A DNA stretch of 64,000 bases, taken from Linaria vulgaris. Its lineage: Eukaryota > Streptophyta > Magnoliopsida > Lamiales > Plantaginaceae. Positions 23,205-34,985 of this stretch are shown here, one piece after another. Under the pieces are notes generated by a model that saw nothing but the letters and a program-made list of their open reading frames with translations, did no database searches and was not told the DNA's origin. The first letter of the stretch is position 1. Each line of letters opens with the position of its first letter. A program made the position numbers and the translations under genes. The stretch is from contig OX415249.1 of assembly GCA_948329865.1 (NCBI GenBank), positions 149,291,592-149,355,591 of the forward strand, read 5' to 3'.

Positions 23205-25755
23205 TTAGAGTGTTCTGATTATAGAGAGATGTTCAAGAGATTCATTGGGTTGTACTTGTACACGACAAGAATATATGACTTTATAAATGCCTCTATAGTC
23301 TAAACTTTCATGCTCTTTGCCTGATTCTCTCGGTCGAACTTCAGTACTCGTGCAACTTGTGTTCAAAGGACGACCACAGAGTCCTTCATTTCCTTGAAAA
23401 TAACTTGCTGAAAATGTACTCATTTGGCCGCCCACTGGGATTCTCCCAACTAGTTTGTTGCATGACACATTCAAGATTGAGAGGAACGTAAGACTTGCAA
23501 GTTGTTGTGGGATTTCTCCTTCCAAATGGTTAGATGAGAGGTCTAATGATTCAAGTTCATGTAGCTTTTCTACTGATGATGGGATGTGACCAGAGAGAGC
23601 ATTGCGTGAGAAGTTGAGGGAACGAAGGGACTTTAGTTCACCTATTGTCTCGGGGATTACACCCTCGAAATGGTTATTCGAAAAGTCGATCAAAGTATAA
23701 GTGGTAAGAATCCTAACCAGTTTAACTTCCAGTCCCTTGTTGGTTAATGTGACCGAGTACTGATAGTCAATCGAACTGTACAAAGAATCAGGATTCAAGT
23801 AATCAAGCTGAGATTGTCTGCCATTCACATCAATGGCTAGTGCTTTCATGTTATGAAACAAATTACCAGGTAAAATGCCATTGAAGTTGTTAGAAGCCAG
23901 GTCGATTATCTGAAGATTTGTCAACGTATAATTGTCTTCCTGCATGCAGCTAATGTCTCCATGAAATTTATTGGAGCTTAACTTTAGGATGTGCAATGCG
24001 GACCAGTTCTTGATGAAGCAAGGAAAAGTATCATTTAAGTTATTGTGTTCGACGTTTAGGGTCTTTAACTCTGTGCATCTTGACAAAGATCTAGGAATCT
24101 GTCCTATTAAATTATTCCAACTGAGATCCAGAAGCTCCAAAACACAATCAACTAAAAATGTATCAGGTGTATCACCACTTAGATTGTTACTTCTTAAGTT
24201 TAGCACCCTTAGAGTTTCTGGTACCAAACAAGAGGGTATTTTGCCATGCAAGCTATTATTTGACAAGTCTAGGGTTTCAATTTGACTTGCGTTGCATAGT
24301 GATGCTGGAATGGTCCCCTCGATGTTATTGTTTGCTATTGAGAAGAAATGGAGGTACAAATAGCTGCTAATATTTTCTGGTAGAGAGGAAGAAAAATTAT
24401 TGTTAGAGAAGTCCACATAACGAACTGGGGATGGTAGAACGGGGATTCTCCCACTAAGCATACTTGAATGCAAATCAAGACTCTCGATGTTGCTGCTGCT
24501 TATGTCATAAGGTTCTTGCACACTGGTAAATTGATTATGGGAAATATTCAGATAGTTAAGAGATCCATTATTTACAAGTTTCCATATCCAATTAGGAATT
24601 TCACCACATAGTTTGTTGTTGGAAAGATCGAGCTCTGAAAATGATGAATAATTCTGTAATTGGGGGAGATATGACGCCACAGGTACATTTGGGTTTATGG
24701 ATACAGAGAGATTATTGTTGGAAAGATTAAGATCTGTAAGATTTGTAAGTTTTCTAAAATCATGAGTAAAGTCCAAGGAACCACTGAATTGATTATTGTC
24801 GAGGTATAAAACCTCTAGTGATGGCAAAGCAAACATGGAGTTTGGTATCGGTCCTGAAAGTTTTGTGTCTGATAGAGACAGATACAGAAGGGAACTATTC
24901 ACATGAAACTCTGGCAAAAAACCCTCAAGATACTCATTCCAACTAAGATCGATCCTCTGCAGACTAGTTACAACTATATAAACTTAAACTCCTCAAGCTA
25001 GGGAAATCCGCAAAGAAATCAGGAAAAGGAGAAGAAAAAGTGTTGTCATGAAGGTAAATTTCTGATAAAGATCGAAGCTTCGCCAATGAAGGATCAAATG
25101 GGCCTGTAATGGATGTATTAGACAAGCTCAAGACCCTTAAATTTGGGAGGAAAGACGATACGGCGTTGCACCACTCATATCCATTAGCAGAAATATTCAC
25201 TCCATCAAGATGAATCAATCTTTTCAGATCAGGGCTCTCGAGTTTCAGTGTAGAGTCCGAAGAAAGATGAAGAACAACTAACCTTGTTAAATGTGAAAAT
25301 TCAGCTGGAATTTGACCACTGAAACCAGAGACACCCAAATCCAGATACCTCAAACTTGTCAGCATACCAAACTTGGATGGTAACTGAACAGAGTTGAAGT
25401 CGTTTTCAGCTAAATTCAAATCCTGAAGAAATTCAAGCTTGAAAAGACTGGTGGCATTGTCATCGATTCCTCCGGATATTGTTTCATTGTTGATATCAAG
25501 ACCAGTAACACGACCTCGAGAGTCACATTTTACGCCACCCCATCGACAACAATCAATGGATCCTGACCACTGAATTAGCTTAGTCGAAAGTGAAGAATTA
25601 TATATGAGGTTGTTTTTCAGGTCAAGCAGCAAGTCTTTTTGAGATTGTACACAATGTTGGGCTGATGAAACAAAGGGGAAAGTAATGCCAAACAAAATGG
25701 CATTTACGAGTATCAAGAATAAAGCACTTGTTGAATACATTATTTGAACTCCCAT
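23205..25755 (-). pseudogene. RLP pseudogene, copy RLP-B, without membrane anchor
   Basis: The N-terminal frame (24964-25755, 263 aa) has the signal peptide, cap and first LRRs. It stops at a TAG created by a deletion of about 38 nt, which also shifts the frame. A second frame (23205-24917, 570 aa) carries the remaining LRRs up to the C-terminal cap. Compared with RLP-A it lacks one complete 24-residue LRR and another 20 or so residues after SYLPQL, both in frame. At about 23285 the RLP homology ends and MNS-B 3' flank begins, so the membrane helix and tail are lost and the last 20 or so codons read through mannosidase flank. No receptor can be made; a secreted LRR fragment is conceivable but unsupported. 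Confidence 0.9.
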
Positions 25756-28700
25756 TTTTAAATTTGCATTTACAAAGTGTTTTGTGCTTTTTTATACTTC
25801 TCAGGTAATATAATAATATTTATATCAGTCACTTGCTTACTGTTCAACGAACTGAGAGGTTGTACAGTGGTCTTGACTTATTGACCGGTTGACTCAAAAG
25901 TAAACCAAGCAACTTGTGGATTGGTTTGTATTTCATTTCCACATAATAGAATTCCACACTTTATGTCTGGTCCTATTATTTATGTTATAAGATTTTGTGT
26001 GTGACCTCAAATCAAATAAAAGAGAAAGTTTTAAGGCTTGTCAAGTAATAAGTTAGTTGTATACTTCACAAACTAAATAGTTGGGATGCGAAGTTAAGTT
26101 CTTACGGATCGATGAGATGGCGTGTTAGTTAGTAAGGCAATTCGATTATGACCAAATAAACGTTTTGCGTTCGCGGTGAGTTTGTTGATCGAGCTAAGTC
26201 TTCTTTAACTAAATTTCTTGACCAATTGACTCAAACTAAGTAAACCAAACAACGTGTGGTTTGGTTTGTTTTCCATCTGCCAATAAGTCTCTGGTCCTTT
26301 TCTTATTTTTATCTGTTAGAATTTATCAACTTTGGAAAGGACTATTGCGTGTGATTTTAAACCAAACAAAAAGACTTGGCCCGTAGTTTGAACTGATTAT
26401 GACAATCTTTCCAGTTTGGTTTGTGCAACATATATACACACACACGTACAAGTATCCGGATCTAATACGCTAAAAGAAGTTTAGTAGTAAATCATGCCGT
26501 TTATCAAAACCTCAATTGCACGTCATGCATGAACGTTTTGTCCAAAAGTGCAAAATGTCATTGTGCGTCTCACGTCCATCACGACAACATTTTTTTTACT
26601 ATCGAAATTTTGATAAAAAGTTAATGATATTTTTCGTTTATTGCTACCACTGTCGTCACCTCCCGTGCGTAACCAAGATTTGAACATTGGGGGGGGGGGG
26701 GGTGGGGGGGGGGGTATTTTTTTTTTTAAAGACCAATAGACTAGAATATGCATGTAAGGGAATAGAGGAGAGAGAATCGAAACAATACTCCAAGGAAAAA
26801 AAATTGAATCATCTTTCTGGCTTCTAAGAAAGATTAATGCTCATGAAGGTCTATGTTTTGGTTCAAAGTTCCTAGCAAAGACCTTTTGATAATAAGTTTT
26901 ACGCCATGACTATATCGATAACCAAGGCTTTTATTTTGTTTTTAGATTACAATTTTATCAAACATATATCTATTATGATAAAAGATTTATAAATTATGCT
27001 AGAACTCCTTTAAATTTTTTTGAAATTAATTAAATACATCATAAAACTAATCTATACTAAGTTTATGTTTTTATAGATCTAGAACTAATATCTTAAAAAG
27101 ATGATAAAGAAATTAATATGCATATATTTAAATTTAAGCAACAATGATTCTTTATGTATCAAATATAACGACTAAAAATCAAGCTTTTGACTCATATTAG
27201 ATTTCAATTAATTAAATGAAAGGCATTTTTTTGCCTTTTTTTAAACCAAGAAGGATTGTGTGTTAATTTAAATAACATAAGAGGCGACTTCCTAATTAGA
27301 CATAATGCATGTGCAGCTTTTGCAATTTCCGGATCCCAGCTTAATTACAAAAGTAAGCGTCTGCTCCAGTTCTCCTTTAATTCTTCTGTGTAATTTCGTT
27401 TAGAGTTTATAGTTTATATATATTTCACTAAAACCCAAAAGTTGTAGAAAAAACTCCACATACCCATATATATATATACCTAGGTAGAAAAAATATTCAA
27501 AAAAATGGGGGGCTTCAATGCTTCTAAGTTCACATTTTTTTCGTCTTAAGATTTGCCTAACATTGTTCGATTGATAAATGCATAAGAGAATTCTCTTCCT
27601 TGAGGCAATACTTCTGTTATGTTTTGGCGTTTTGCATAAGAGATCTCAGACTTGTAGTAGGTAAATTGATTTTGTTTAGACTTTAGATCCCATATTCACT
27701 GGACTTGCGTGTCAATCTTTTCGAATTTTTCTGTTTCGGATTTGTTGCAGATAAGTCGTTCCATCGGGCGAAGAATTGTAAAGAGAATGGCGTAATGATA
27801 TTTCATAGTCGTTTTACAACTTTGGATTTGTGAAACACACTTTTAAAACGTGATGCACCATTTTTAAAATTCAAGGGTAGTTGCGTCGTTTCATCGCGTC
27901 AGATTTTAGTGCTAAAAGTGAAATTATATAAACATAGAGCGTAGCGAGATAATAGTGGGTATTAGCTGCTACAGTGTCGGGTTTTGCCACTTTTTCCAAA
28001 AAAAAAAAACAAACAAAAACTATATCACATGAACCACGCGAGTTATAGTAGAAAAAATAAACCGCTAATTTCACTTAATAACTTGAACCAAAAACATGCT
28101 CTTATAGTAGAAAAATAATGGTATTACTGCAAGAGCACAAAGGGTGCACCTCATAGGAAGTACTTTAGACTTGAACATCCACAACAACTTGCAAGGTACT
28201 TTATTTACGTCATACTCGTCTTTAATAAATTCTACACACTGGTATTTTAAAAACTACATCAATCAATTAGATCATTTAAAAGTACAATCGATACTACAAG
28301 CTCAAAGTTAGAAGACAAGTACATGACCTCGCTTCCAAGCGTCGAATTACTATTTATGATCTACTTGTCTTTAAAGAAAAATATTATGTTGCACCATTGT
28401 ATCAATGGCGTGGAGTATAACTAAGGATTGTGATTGAACATACTTCCTAAATTTATAAATAACCAACCATCGCGTATTGTTAGCTGTAATATTCAAATGG
28501 TTGTATCAATCATCGCGCAATTGTTGAACCAAATAATATACTGCTTTAAGACAACCCTTGCTACAAAAGAAATTATTCCAGATAAATACTAATATAACTT
28601 ATTTAAATTGTAAATTATTTAAAATCTCCTAAAAGCTTGCAACTTATTAATCTACTATAGTTATTATGACCGAAATACAAATAAACACTCTAACCCATCG

Positions 28701-29816
28701 TCACCCGCGTGTTACGGTTTTGATATGTGTACCGACTCTCAAAAAAATTACACGTATTTGTGTCGTGTTGACGTGTCAAACGCCCATAATAAGAGTTTGT
28801 TTTAAAAATTTGTGTCGTTGTGTCTGTATCGTGCTGACGTGTCTGTCACCGTGTCCCAGTTATACTTTCTCGCATGATGTCATCGTGATGTCATTTTCCC
28901 CAAAAGTGATGTTTTGGGGCGGAGATCGGGCGAAATGAAAGTTGGGACCTTGGGGTGCAAAAAAATGAAACGTTGGATCGGTAAGTGCAAAAAGGTCAAA
29001 GTTTAGATAGGTATCTACATTTTTCCCATTTATAAATAACCAACTATCGCGTATTGTTAACAATAATAACTAAACATTTGTGTCACCCAATCGTGCAATT
29101 GTTGAACCTACCAATTTAAAGCTGAAAGAAGACCCTCGCTAAAAAAATTTATAGTACATATTACTACTAAGGGAAAATTACATCAAACCCCCAACTTTTG
29201 GATCCATTTGCATTCAACCCCCTTAAGTTTGTTTTGGAGCGGTCAACCCCCAATCTTTTGGAGAAATAGGCAACTTGCCCAAGACAACTTTTTGCACTTT
29301 TGATCCGGAGTATTTTCGTTAAATCATCTTATCCCATCTTTTGAATGGTTAAATGTGCCCCTTAATGTATTGAGTTGTGTGCAGATAAATACTAATATAA
29401 CTTATTTAAATATTTGAAATAAGATCTTCTAAGAGCTTGCAACTATTACTGAAATAAAAAATAAACACGCTAACCCATCCTAACTCGGGTGTCGTGGTTT
29501 AGATATGATGCACTGACTCTCCAAGAAATTACACGTGTATGTCTTGTGTTAACGTGTTCGCCACCGTGTCAGTAAAAAGAGTTTGAATTAAAAATTCGTG
29601 TCGATGTGTAGAATAAAAAGAAATTAATAACCTATTCTACTCCCACCATTATACCAAATTTACATTTTTACATTCCCATAGTCATAAAGTTCAGCCAACA
29701 GTCCAACAATGGCGAAGCAACGAATATACTCAACCTAACAAACACTCACACAAAAATACCTTTCAGTTAGTATAACACACTATCCGTACAGTACAATCAA
29801 CCACAGCAGTAATGAT
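25756..29816. other. RLP-B 5' flank and spacer with unit-specific insertions
   Basis: No gene is seen. The region follows the RLP-A flank and spacer (11610-14490) with extra blocks absent from unit A: about 26665-27520, about 28855-29030 and about 29170-29385. The first starts at a G-rich run. The third begins with a GGGAAAATTACATC stretch followed by runs of C, like many plant non-autonomous repeats, but no terminal inverted repeats or target duplications could be confirmed. The end at 29709 repeats the ATG-containing words of 14461. Confidence 0.6.
26689..26730. repeat. poly-G tract followed by poly-T
   Basis: Twelve-plus-two G, one T, eleven G, then a T run. It lies at the left edge of an 0.85-kb block specific to unit B. 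Confidence 0.85.
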
Positions 29817-29937
29817 AGTTAGTTATTTATTTGTAGTCGAGATATGGAAATCTGTTATGACGCGCGTAAATTGTCAGTGATCTGGTGTAGAGCTGGATTG
29901 GTAGTGAAATACTAAAAGTTAGTAAACCGGAAGATTC

Positions 29938-30424
29938 TGTTGTAAATTGGACCCTTCTCGATAGAGCGAAAACACGGCAATAATTGAAAGACGGAAAAAT
30001 ACGACACACAGATTTTACGTGGAAAACCCCAAATTAATTTAGGGTAAAAAACCACGGGCAAGGTAGAAGAATTTCACTATGAGTGTAAAATAGGAATTAC
30101 AACTCTCCGACTTTTACCGTAGTAAAGTCGCACAAACTCTCTATTTTTACCTCACACTTACAACACTCTTTTTTAATAATTACACTTAATTATAAGAGAA
30201 GAATTGTTATATCTTGGGATGAATTTCATGGCTAGAATGAGCTGCTATTTATAGTGCAAAAACAAGATCAAAACCGAGTAAATATCAATTCAGTTGGCAA
30301 CCAAAATAATTTTATATTCCAATGAGTGTACCGCCCCACAATGTCTTGCACCATGAATATTTTAGTCACCGCCCCAAAAACTTTGGCTTCCTGCACAATG
30401 ATTTTAATATGAACCGCCCCAACA
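29938..30424 (-). repeat. 3' LTR of Copia element
   Basis: 487 bp, begins TGTTG and ends CAACA on the plus strand. It matches 34499-34985 except at three sites seen by eye. It contains a second copy of the TATA-like word at 30245-30254. Confidence 0.95.
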
Positions 30425-30435
30425 ATCTCCCACTT
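30425..30435 (-). promoter_or_regulatory. polypurine tract of Copia element
   Basis: On the minus strand AAGTGGGAGAT directly precedes the 3' LTR, the position expected for plus-strand DNA priming. Confidence 0.8.
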
Positions 30436-30499
30436 GAAGATTTGATTAGGGACTAATAAGATCTTCACACCATTCTTTCTACCTCGCCATTCATGTTGC

Positions 30500-32551
30500 T
30501 TACGTTTTCACCAGACCACACGAGGACCGACACTGAACAAACTTGTCAGCATTAACGCTCTTCGTCAAAAAATCTGCTATGTTATCTTTTGTGTGAATCT
30601 TCTGCACATCCACAGTACCCTCCTCGACTTTCTCACGAACAAAGTGATACTGGACCCGAATATGTTTTGTCTTGGAATGAAACGCTGGATTCCTTGCAAG
30701 ATGCAACGCACTCTGACTGTCACAGAATAGAGAAATACTATCTAGTTTGTGCCCTAGTTCCTCCAGAACCATTTTCAACCAAATCGCCTCTTTACTGGCC
30801 TGCGTAGCTGCCACATATTCAGCCTCCGTTGTTGATGTCGCAACAACTGACTGTAACTTTGAAACCCAACTCACTGCACCTCCAGCAAGAGAAAACACAT
30901 ATCCTGTCGTGGACTTGCTTTTGTCAAGATCACCTGCATAGTCAGAATCAACATAGCCCCTGACTGAAAAACTCGATCCTCCATAACATAATGCAACATC
31001 TGAGGTTCCCTGAATGTATCTCAGAACTCTCTTTACTGTATTCCAATGCTCTCTTCCCGGATTCGCCATGTATATACTAACCACTCCCACTGCATGTGCA
31101 ATGTCTGGTCTAGTACAGATCATAGCAAACATTAAACTTCCCACTGCTGATGCATACGGTACTCGAGACATCTCCCTCCTCTCTTCTTCACTGCTAGGAC
31201 ACATACTTGAGGATAACTTGAAATTAACAGGAAGAGGAGTAGAGATTGGCTTACAATTTTGCATACTGAACCGCCGCAAAATCTTCAACAGATAGTTCCT
31301 CTGAGAAAACCAAATCTTCCTGCTATTTCTGTCTCGGTGGATTTGCATCCCTAGAATCTTGTTTGCTGGTCCTAAGTCCTTCATTTCAAATTCCCTAGCC
31401 AGTTCAGCCTTCAATTCTTCAATACGAGCTTTGTTGGGGCCTGAAACCAACATGTCATCAACATACAACAGCAAAATAACAAAGTCATCACCAGATATCT
31501 TGAAATATGCACAAGGATCTGCATTCAGTCTGTTGTATCCAAGGCTCATTATGAATGAATCAAATCTTTTGTACCAACACCTCGGCGCCTGTTTGAGACC
31601 GTACAAAGATTTGGTCAACCTGCAAACCAAGTTATCTTTTCCTTCTTCAATAAATCCTTCCGGTTGGAGCATATAAATCTCTTCTTCAAGATCACCATGA
31701 AGAAAAGCCGTCTTTACATTTAACTGTTCAAGATGTAAATCAAATGTAGCACACATCGCCAGAACCACCCGCACAGTTGTCATTCGGACCACCGGAGAAA
31801 ATATTTCGTTGAAATCAATCCCCTCCTTCTGAGCATATCCTTTCACCACCAATCGTGCACGATACCTCTCCACTTGGTCATCACTGTTACGTTTGATTTT
31901 GTACACCCATTTGTTGCCAATGGGTTTCCTCCCTTGTGGTAGAGACACAAGTTCCCACGTCTTATTCTTATGGAGTGCTTCGATTTCCTCCTGCATTGCT
32001 GCCATCCACTGAGCTGCATCTGAACTGTTCATTGCTTCCTGGAGAGTTGATGGCTCCCCATCCTCAGTTAAAAGACAGTATGCAACATTGTTCTCCATAG
32101 AATAGTCTGAGTGCCAGCCTGGTGGTCTCCTGACACGTGTCGATCGACGTATCCCCGAAACTCCAGACTCCGTTGTCTCCTCAGGTTCATGCTCTGGTTC
32201 AGCAGGACCCTCCTGCTCGGCATCCTTCTCGACTACTACTATCGTAGTTCCTGGATCTTCCCCTGTGCTGCTATCATTTTCTTTCTTATCTTCTGTGAAG
32301 ATAACATCCCTGCTTACAACAATCTTGTGGGCAGTGGGGTCCCACAAGCGATACCCCTTAACTCCTTTAGCATACTCTAAGAACAAACACTTCCTGGATT
32401 TTGGGTCCAGCTTCGTTTTCTCTTGAGTATTAAACATAACATAAGCGGGACTCCCAAATACATGGAGATTAGAATAATCAACTGGTTTACCTGTCCACAC
32501 CTCCATCGGTGTTTTCAGCCCCAGTGCTGTTGACGGCGATCGGTTCACCAC
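30500..32551 (-). CDS. Copia polyprotein, downstream part (integrase end, RT, RNase H)
   Basis: This is a 683-residue frame continuing the upstream gag-protease-integrase frame after an in-frame stop. It begins in the integrase C-terminal region (NRSPS, then the GKPVDYSNLHVFG segment). The reverse transcriptase follows, with the RARLVVKGYAQKEGIDF motif near residue 230 and the catalytic YVDD at 363-366. The RNase H has VDSDYAG and a STTEAEYVA motif, then FCDSQSALHLARNP. The first Met is simply the first one after the stop, not a demonstrated start. The arrangement RT after integrase identifies Copia rather than Gypsy. Confidence 0.9.
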   Translation of the reverse strand: MVNRSPSTALGLKTPMEVWTGKPVDYSNLHVFGSPAYVMFNTQEKTKLDPKSRKCLFLEYAKGVKGYRLWDPTAHKIVVSRDVIFTEDKKENDSSTGEDPGTTIVVVEKDAEQEGPAEPEHEPEETTESGVSGIRRSTRVRRPPGWHSDYSMENNVAYCLLTEDGEPSTLQEAMNSSDAAQWMAAMQEEIEALHKNKTWELVSLPQGRKPIGNKWVYKIKRNSDDQVERYRARLVVKGYAQKEGIDFNEIFSPVVRMTTVRVVLAMCATFDLHLEQLNVKTAFLHGDLEEEIYMLQPEGFIEEGKDNLVCRLTKSLYGLKQAPRCWYKRFDSFIMSLGYNRLNADPCAYFKISGDDFVILLLYVDDMLVSGPNKARIEELKAELAREFEMKDLGPANKILGMQIHRDRNSRKIWFSQRNYLLKILRRFSMQNCKPISTPLPVNFKLSSSMCPSSEEERREMSRVPYASAVGSLMFAMICTRPDIAHAVGVVSIYMANPGREHWNTVKRVLRYIQGTSDVALCYGGSSFSVRGYVDSDYAGDLDKSKSTTGYVFSLAGGAVSWVSKLQSVVATSTTEAEYVAATQASKEAIWLKMVLEELGHKLDSISLFCDSQSALHLARNPAFHSKTKHIRVQYHFVREKVEEGTVDVQKIHTKDNIADFLTKSVNADKFVQCRSSCGLVKT

Positions 32552-32578
32552 ATAACAGGCGGTATTGATTGCTTCTGC

Positions 32579-34411
32579 CTAGAACGGCTTTTCTAAGCCT
32601 GCAGCCTGCATCATGGCTCTTGTTTTATCCAACAAGGTCCTGTTCATCCGCTCTGCCACCCCATTCTGCTGCGGAGTGTATGCCGTAGTAAACTGCCTCT
32701 TAATCCCAGCATCTTTACAGAAGTCGTCAAACTCCTTACCAGTATATTCCCCTCCATTGTCAGATCTCAGGCACTTGATCTTTTTCCCAGATTCAAGTTC
32801 CACCAGCGCTTTGTACGTCTTGAACATCGAGAACACCTCGGCCTTACTCTTGATCATGTACACCCAACATCTCCTGGAATAATCATCTATAAAAGACACA
32901 AAATACTTTGCACCTCCCAGGGATAGTACTGGTGCTTGCCACACGTCAGAGTGAATCAATTCTAGAATGACTTTACTTCTAGAATCTGAACTAAGAAACT
33001 TTATACGATGTTGCTTGCCAACAACACAATGCTCACAAAAAGCTAAAGATACCTTTGTGAGGCCCGGAAGTAGTTTCTTCTCTGCAAGAACCTTCATGCC
33101 TTGTTCCGACATATGCCCGAGCCGCTGATGCCAAATCATTGATGATTTCTCAATCGACTCGGATGAAGCCACTGACGCTTCTCCCACTTGCAGAGCCCTC
33201 CCCTGTACCTTGTATAAGTTTCTGGCAATCTTGTCCGCCTTCATCAGTACAAGCGCACCCCTTTTAACTTTCATGATCTTGTTTCGCGAACCAATCTCAC
33301 AACCAAGATCATCCAGTTGTCCATGAGACAACAAATTCTTGCATAATCCCTCCACGTGTCGGACATCTCGAATGGTCCGAACAATCCCGTCATGCATCTC
33401 CAGCTTGATCGTACCAACAACAACAACTTTCAAAGGTTCATTTTTACAGCTATACACAGATCCTCCAGCGATCGGTGTATACTCATGAAACCACTCCCTC
33501 CGGGGAGTCATATGAAAACTGGCTCCTGAATCAATAAGCCATACATCATCGAAGCCACGCATACCTCGAATAGCTGTTGCTGCTTCACAGCATAGTACAT
33601 CACCATCATCCGAAGTGCTAGCAACGTTCCCCTGAGGATTAGAACTCTTATGGTTTGAATCCTTAAGATTCCAACAGTCCTTCTTCAAGTGACCTTTCTT
33701 GCCACAGTGCCAACAACTGCCCTTGGTCCTTGACTTGGATCTCCCCTGTTTCTTACTCCCACTTGCACCGCGCTCCGTCGTTCTCCCTCTTGTCACCGAC
33801 AAGGCACCTGCTTGTTGCGAACTTGCCTCCCTGTCTTCTCTGTTTTTGCGCCGACTCTCTTCTTCCAGAATAGCGGCTGCAATTTCGTCGAAGACCAAAT
33901 AATCCGTGAGGACATTATTTGTTAAGTTGATGACAAGCTGGTCATACGAATCGGGCAGACTTTGCAGCAGAATTTCAGCACGTTTAACCACTTCTATTTT
34001 ATGACTCAACGACGTCAGTTGAGAAAATAGAGTATTTAGAACATTGAGGTGCTCAGTTACCGGGGTAGATTCCGCCATCCTCAGAGTGTACAATTTCCGT
34101 TTAAGGAAAATTTTGTTGTGTAGGGACTTTGCCTCATACAGCTTGTTGAGATGATCCCATATCTCCTTAGCTGTCCTCTTCTCCTCAACGCTCGACAACA
34201 CACCATCACCTAACGCCAGGTGAATATTTGCGATAGCGTTGCCGTCCATTTCGTTCCATTTCGTATCATCTGTGATTTCCACCGGCCTGTCGCCGATCGC
34301 CGCGAGACACCCATCTTTCCGCAAGATGGCTTTGATCTTCAGCTTCCACAACGAGAAATTACTCCCGTTGAATTTCTCGATCTCGAATTTCGCCGTCATT
34401 GCTTCTATCAC
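32579..34411 (-). CDS. Copia gag-protease-integrase, ends at internal stop
   Basis: This is a 610-residue frame. Gag (UBN2-like) occupies about residues 1-200. A CCHC zinc knuckle lies at 233-246 (CWHCGKKGHLKKDC). The protease has DSGAS at 294-298. The integrase zinc domain follows (HQRLGHMSEQG ... CEHC, about 428-470), and its core includes HSDVW and LRSDNGGEY. It ends at a TAG at 32579-32581, after which the same frame continues without a shift. A single nonsense change is the only obvious break in the element. Confidence 0.92.
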   Translation of the reverse strand: MIEAMTAKFEIEKFNGSNFSLWKLKIKAILRKDGCLAAIGDRPVEITDDTKWNEMDGNAIANIHLALGDGVLSSVEEKRTAKEIWDHLNKLYEAKSLHNKIFLKRKLYTLRMAESTPVTEHLNVLNTLFSQLTSLSHKIEVVKRAEILLQSLPDSYDQLVINLTNNVLTDYLVFDEIAAAILEEESRRKNREDREASSQQAGALSVTRGRTTERGASGSKKQGRSKSRTKGSCWHCGKKGHLKKDCWNLKDSNHKSSNPQGNVASTSDDGDVLCCEAATAIRGMRGFDDVWLIDSGASFHMTPRREWFHEYTPIAGGSVYSCKNEPLKVVVVGTIKLEMHDGIVRTIRDVRHVEGLCKNLLSHGQLDDLGCEIGSRNKIMKVKRGALVLMKADKIARNLYKVQGRALQVGEASVASSESIEKSSMIWHQRLGHMSEQGMKVLAEKKLLPGLTKVSLAFCEHCVVGKQHRIKFLSSDSRSKVILELIHSDVWQAPVLSLGGAKYFVSFIDDYSRRCWVYMIKSKAEVFSMFKTYKALVELESGKKIKCLRSDNGGEYTGKEFDDFCKDAGIKRQFTTAYTPQQNGVAERMNRTLLDKTRAMMQAAGLEKPF

Positions 34412-34484
34412 GTACCACCGTCACTGAAAAATAATTTCAGTACGATACCCACAGATATCACCGAGACCCCGGATATGAACCGAG

Positions 34485-34496
34485 GCTCTGATACGA
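34485..34496 (-). promoter_or_regulatory. primer binding site of Copia element
   Basis: On the minus strand the word TCGTATCAGAGC begins two bases after the 5' LTR. It matches the usual plant initiator tRNA-Met primer site TGGTATCAGAGC with one mismatch. Confidence 0.8.
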
Positions 34497-34498
34497 CT

Positions 34499-34985
34499 TG
34501 TTGTAAATTGGACCCTTCTCGATAGAGCGAAAACACGACAATAATTGAAAGACGGAAAAATACGACACACATATTTTACGTGGAAAACCCCAAATTAATT
34601 TAGGGTAAAAAACCACGGGCAAGGTAGAAGAATTTCACTATGAGTGTAAAATAGGAATTACAACTCTCCGACTTTTACCGTAGTAAAGTCGCACAAACTC
34701 TCTATTTTTACCTCACACTTACAACACTCTTTTTTAATAATTACACTTAATTATAAGAGAAGAATTGTTATATCTTGGGATGAATTTCATGGCTAGAATG
34801 AGCTGCTATTTATAGTGCAAAAACAAGATCAAAACCGAGTAAATATCAATTCAGTTGGCAACCAAAAGAATTTTATATTCCAATGAGTGTACCGCCCCAC
34901 AATGTCTTGCACCATGAATATTTTAGTCACCGCCCCAAAAACTTTGGCTTCCTGCACAATGATTTTAATATGAACCGCCCCAACA
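34499..34985 (-). repeat. 5' LTR of Copia element
   Basis: 487 bp, adjacent to the primer site. It drives transcription toward lower coordinates. Confidence 0.95.
34806..34815 (-). promoter_or_regulatory. TATA box in Copia 5' LTR
   Basis: CTATAAATAG on the minus strand within the 5' LTR is a strong plant TATA consensus, placed so that transcription would start roughly 30 bp further left. Confidence 0.6.

Larger units (their letters stand above)
29938..34985 (-). mobile_element. full-length Ty1/Copia LTR retrotransposon
   Basis: A 5,048-bp element lies in intron 1 of MNS-C, antisense to it. It has two 487-bp LTRs (TGTTG...CAACA), a 5-bp target duplication, a tRNA-Met-type primer site next to the right (5') LTR, a polypurine tract next to the left (3') LTR, and gag-protease-integrase-RT-RNase H in Copia order. 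By eye the LTRs differ at three positions, so the insertion is young. One in-frame TAG in the integrase region divides the polyprotein, so this copy is probably not autonomous. Confidence 0.96.
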
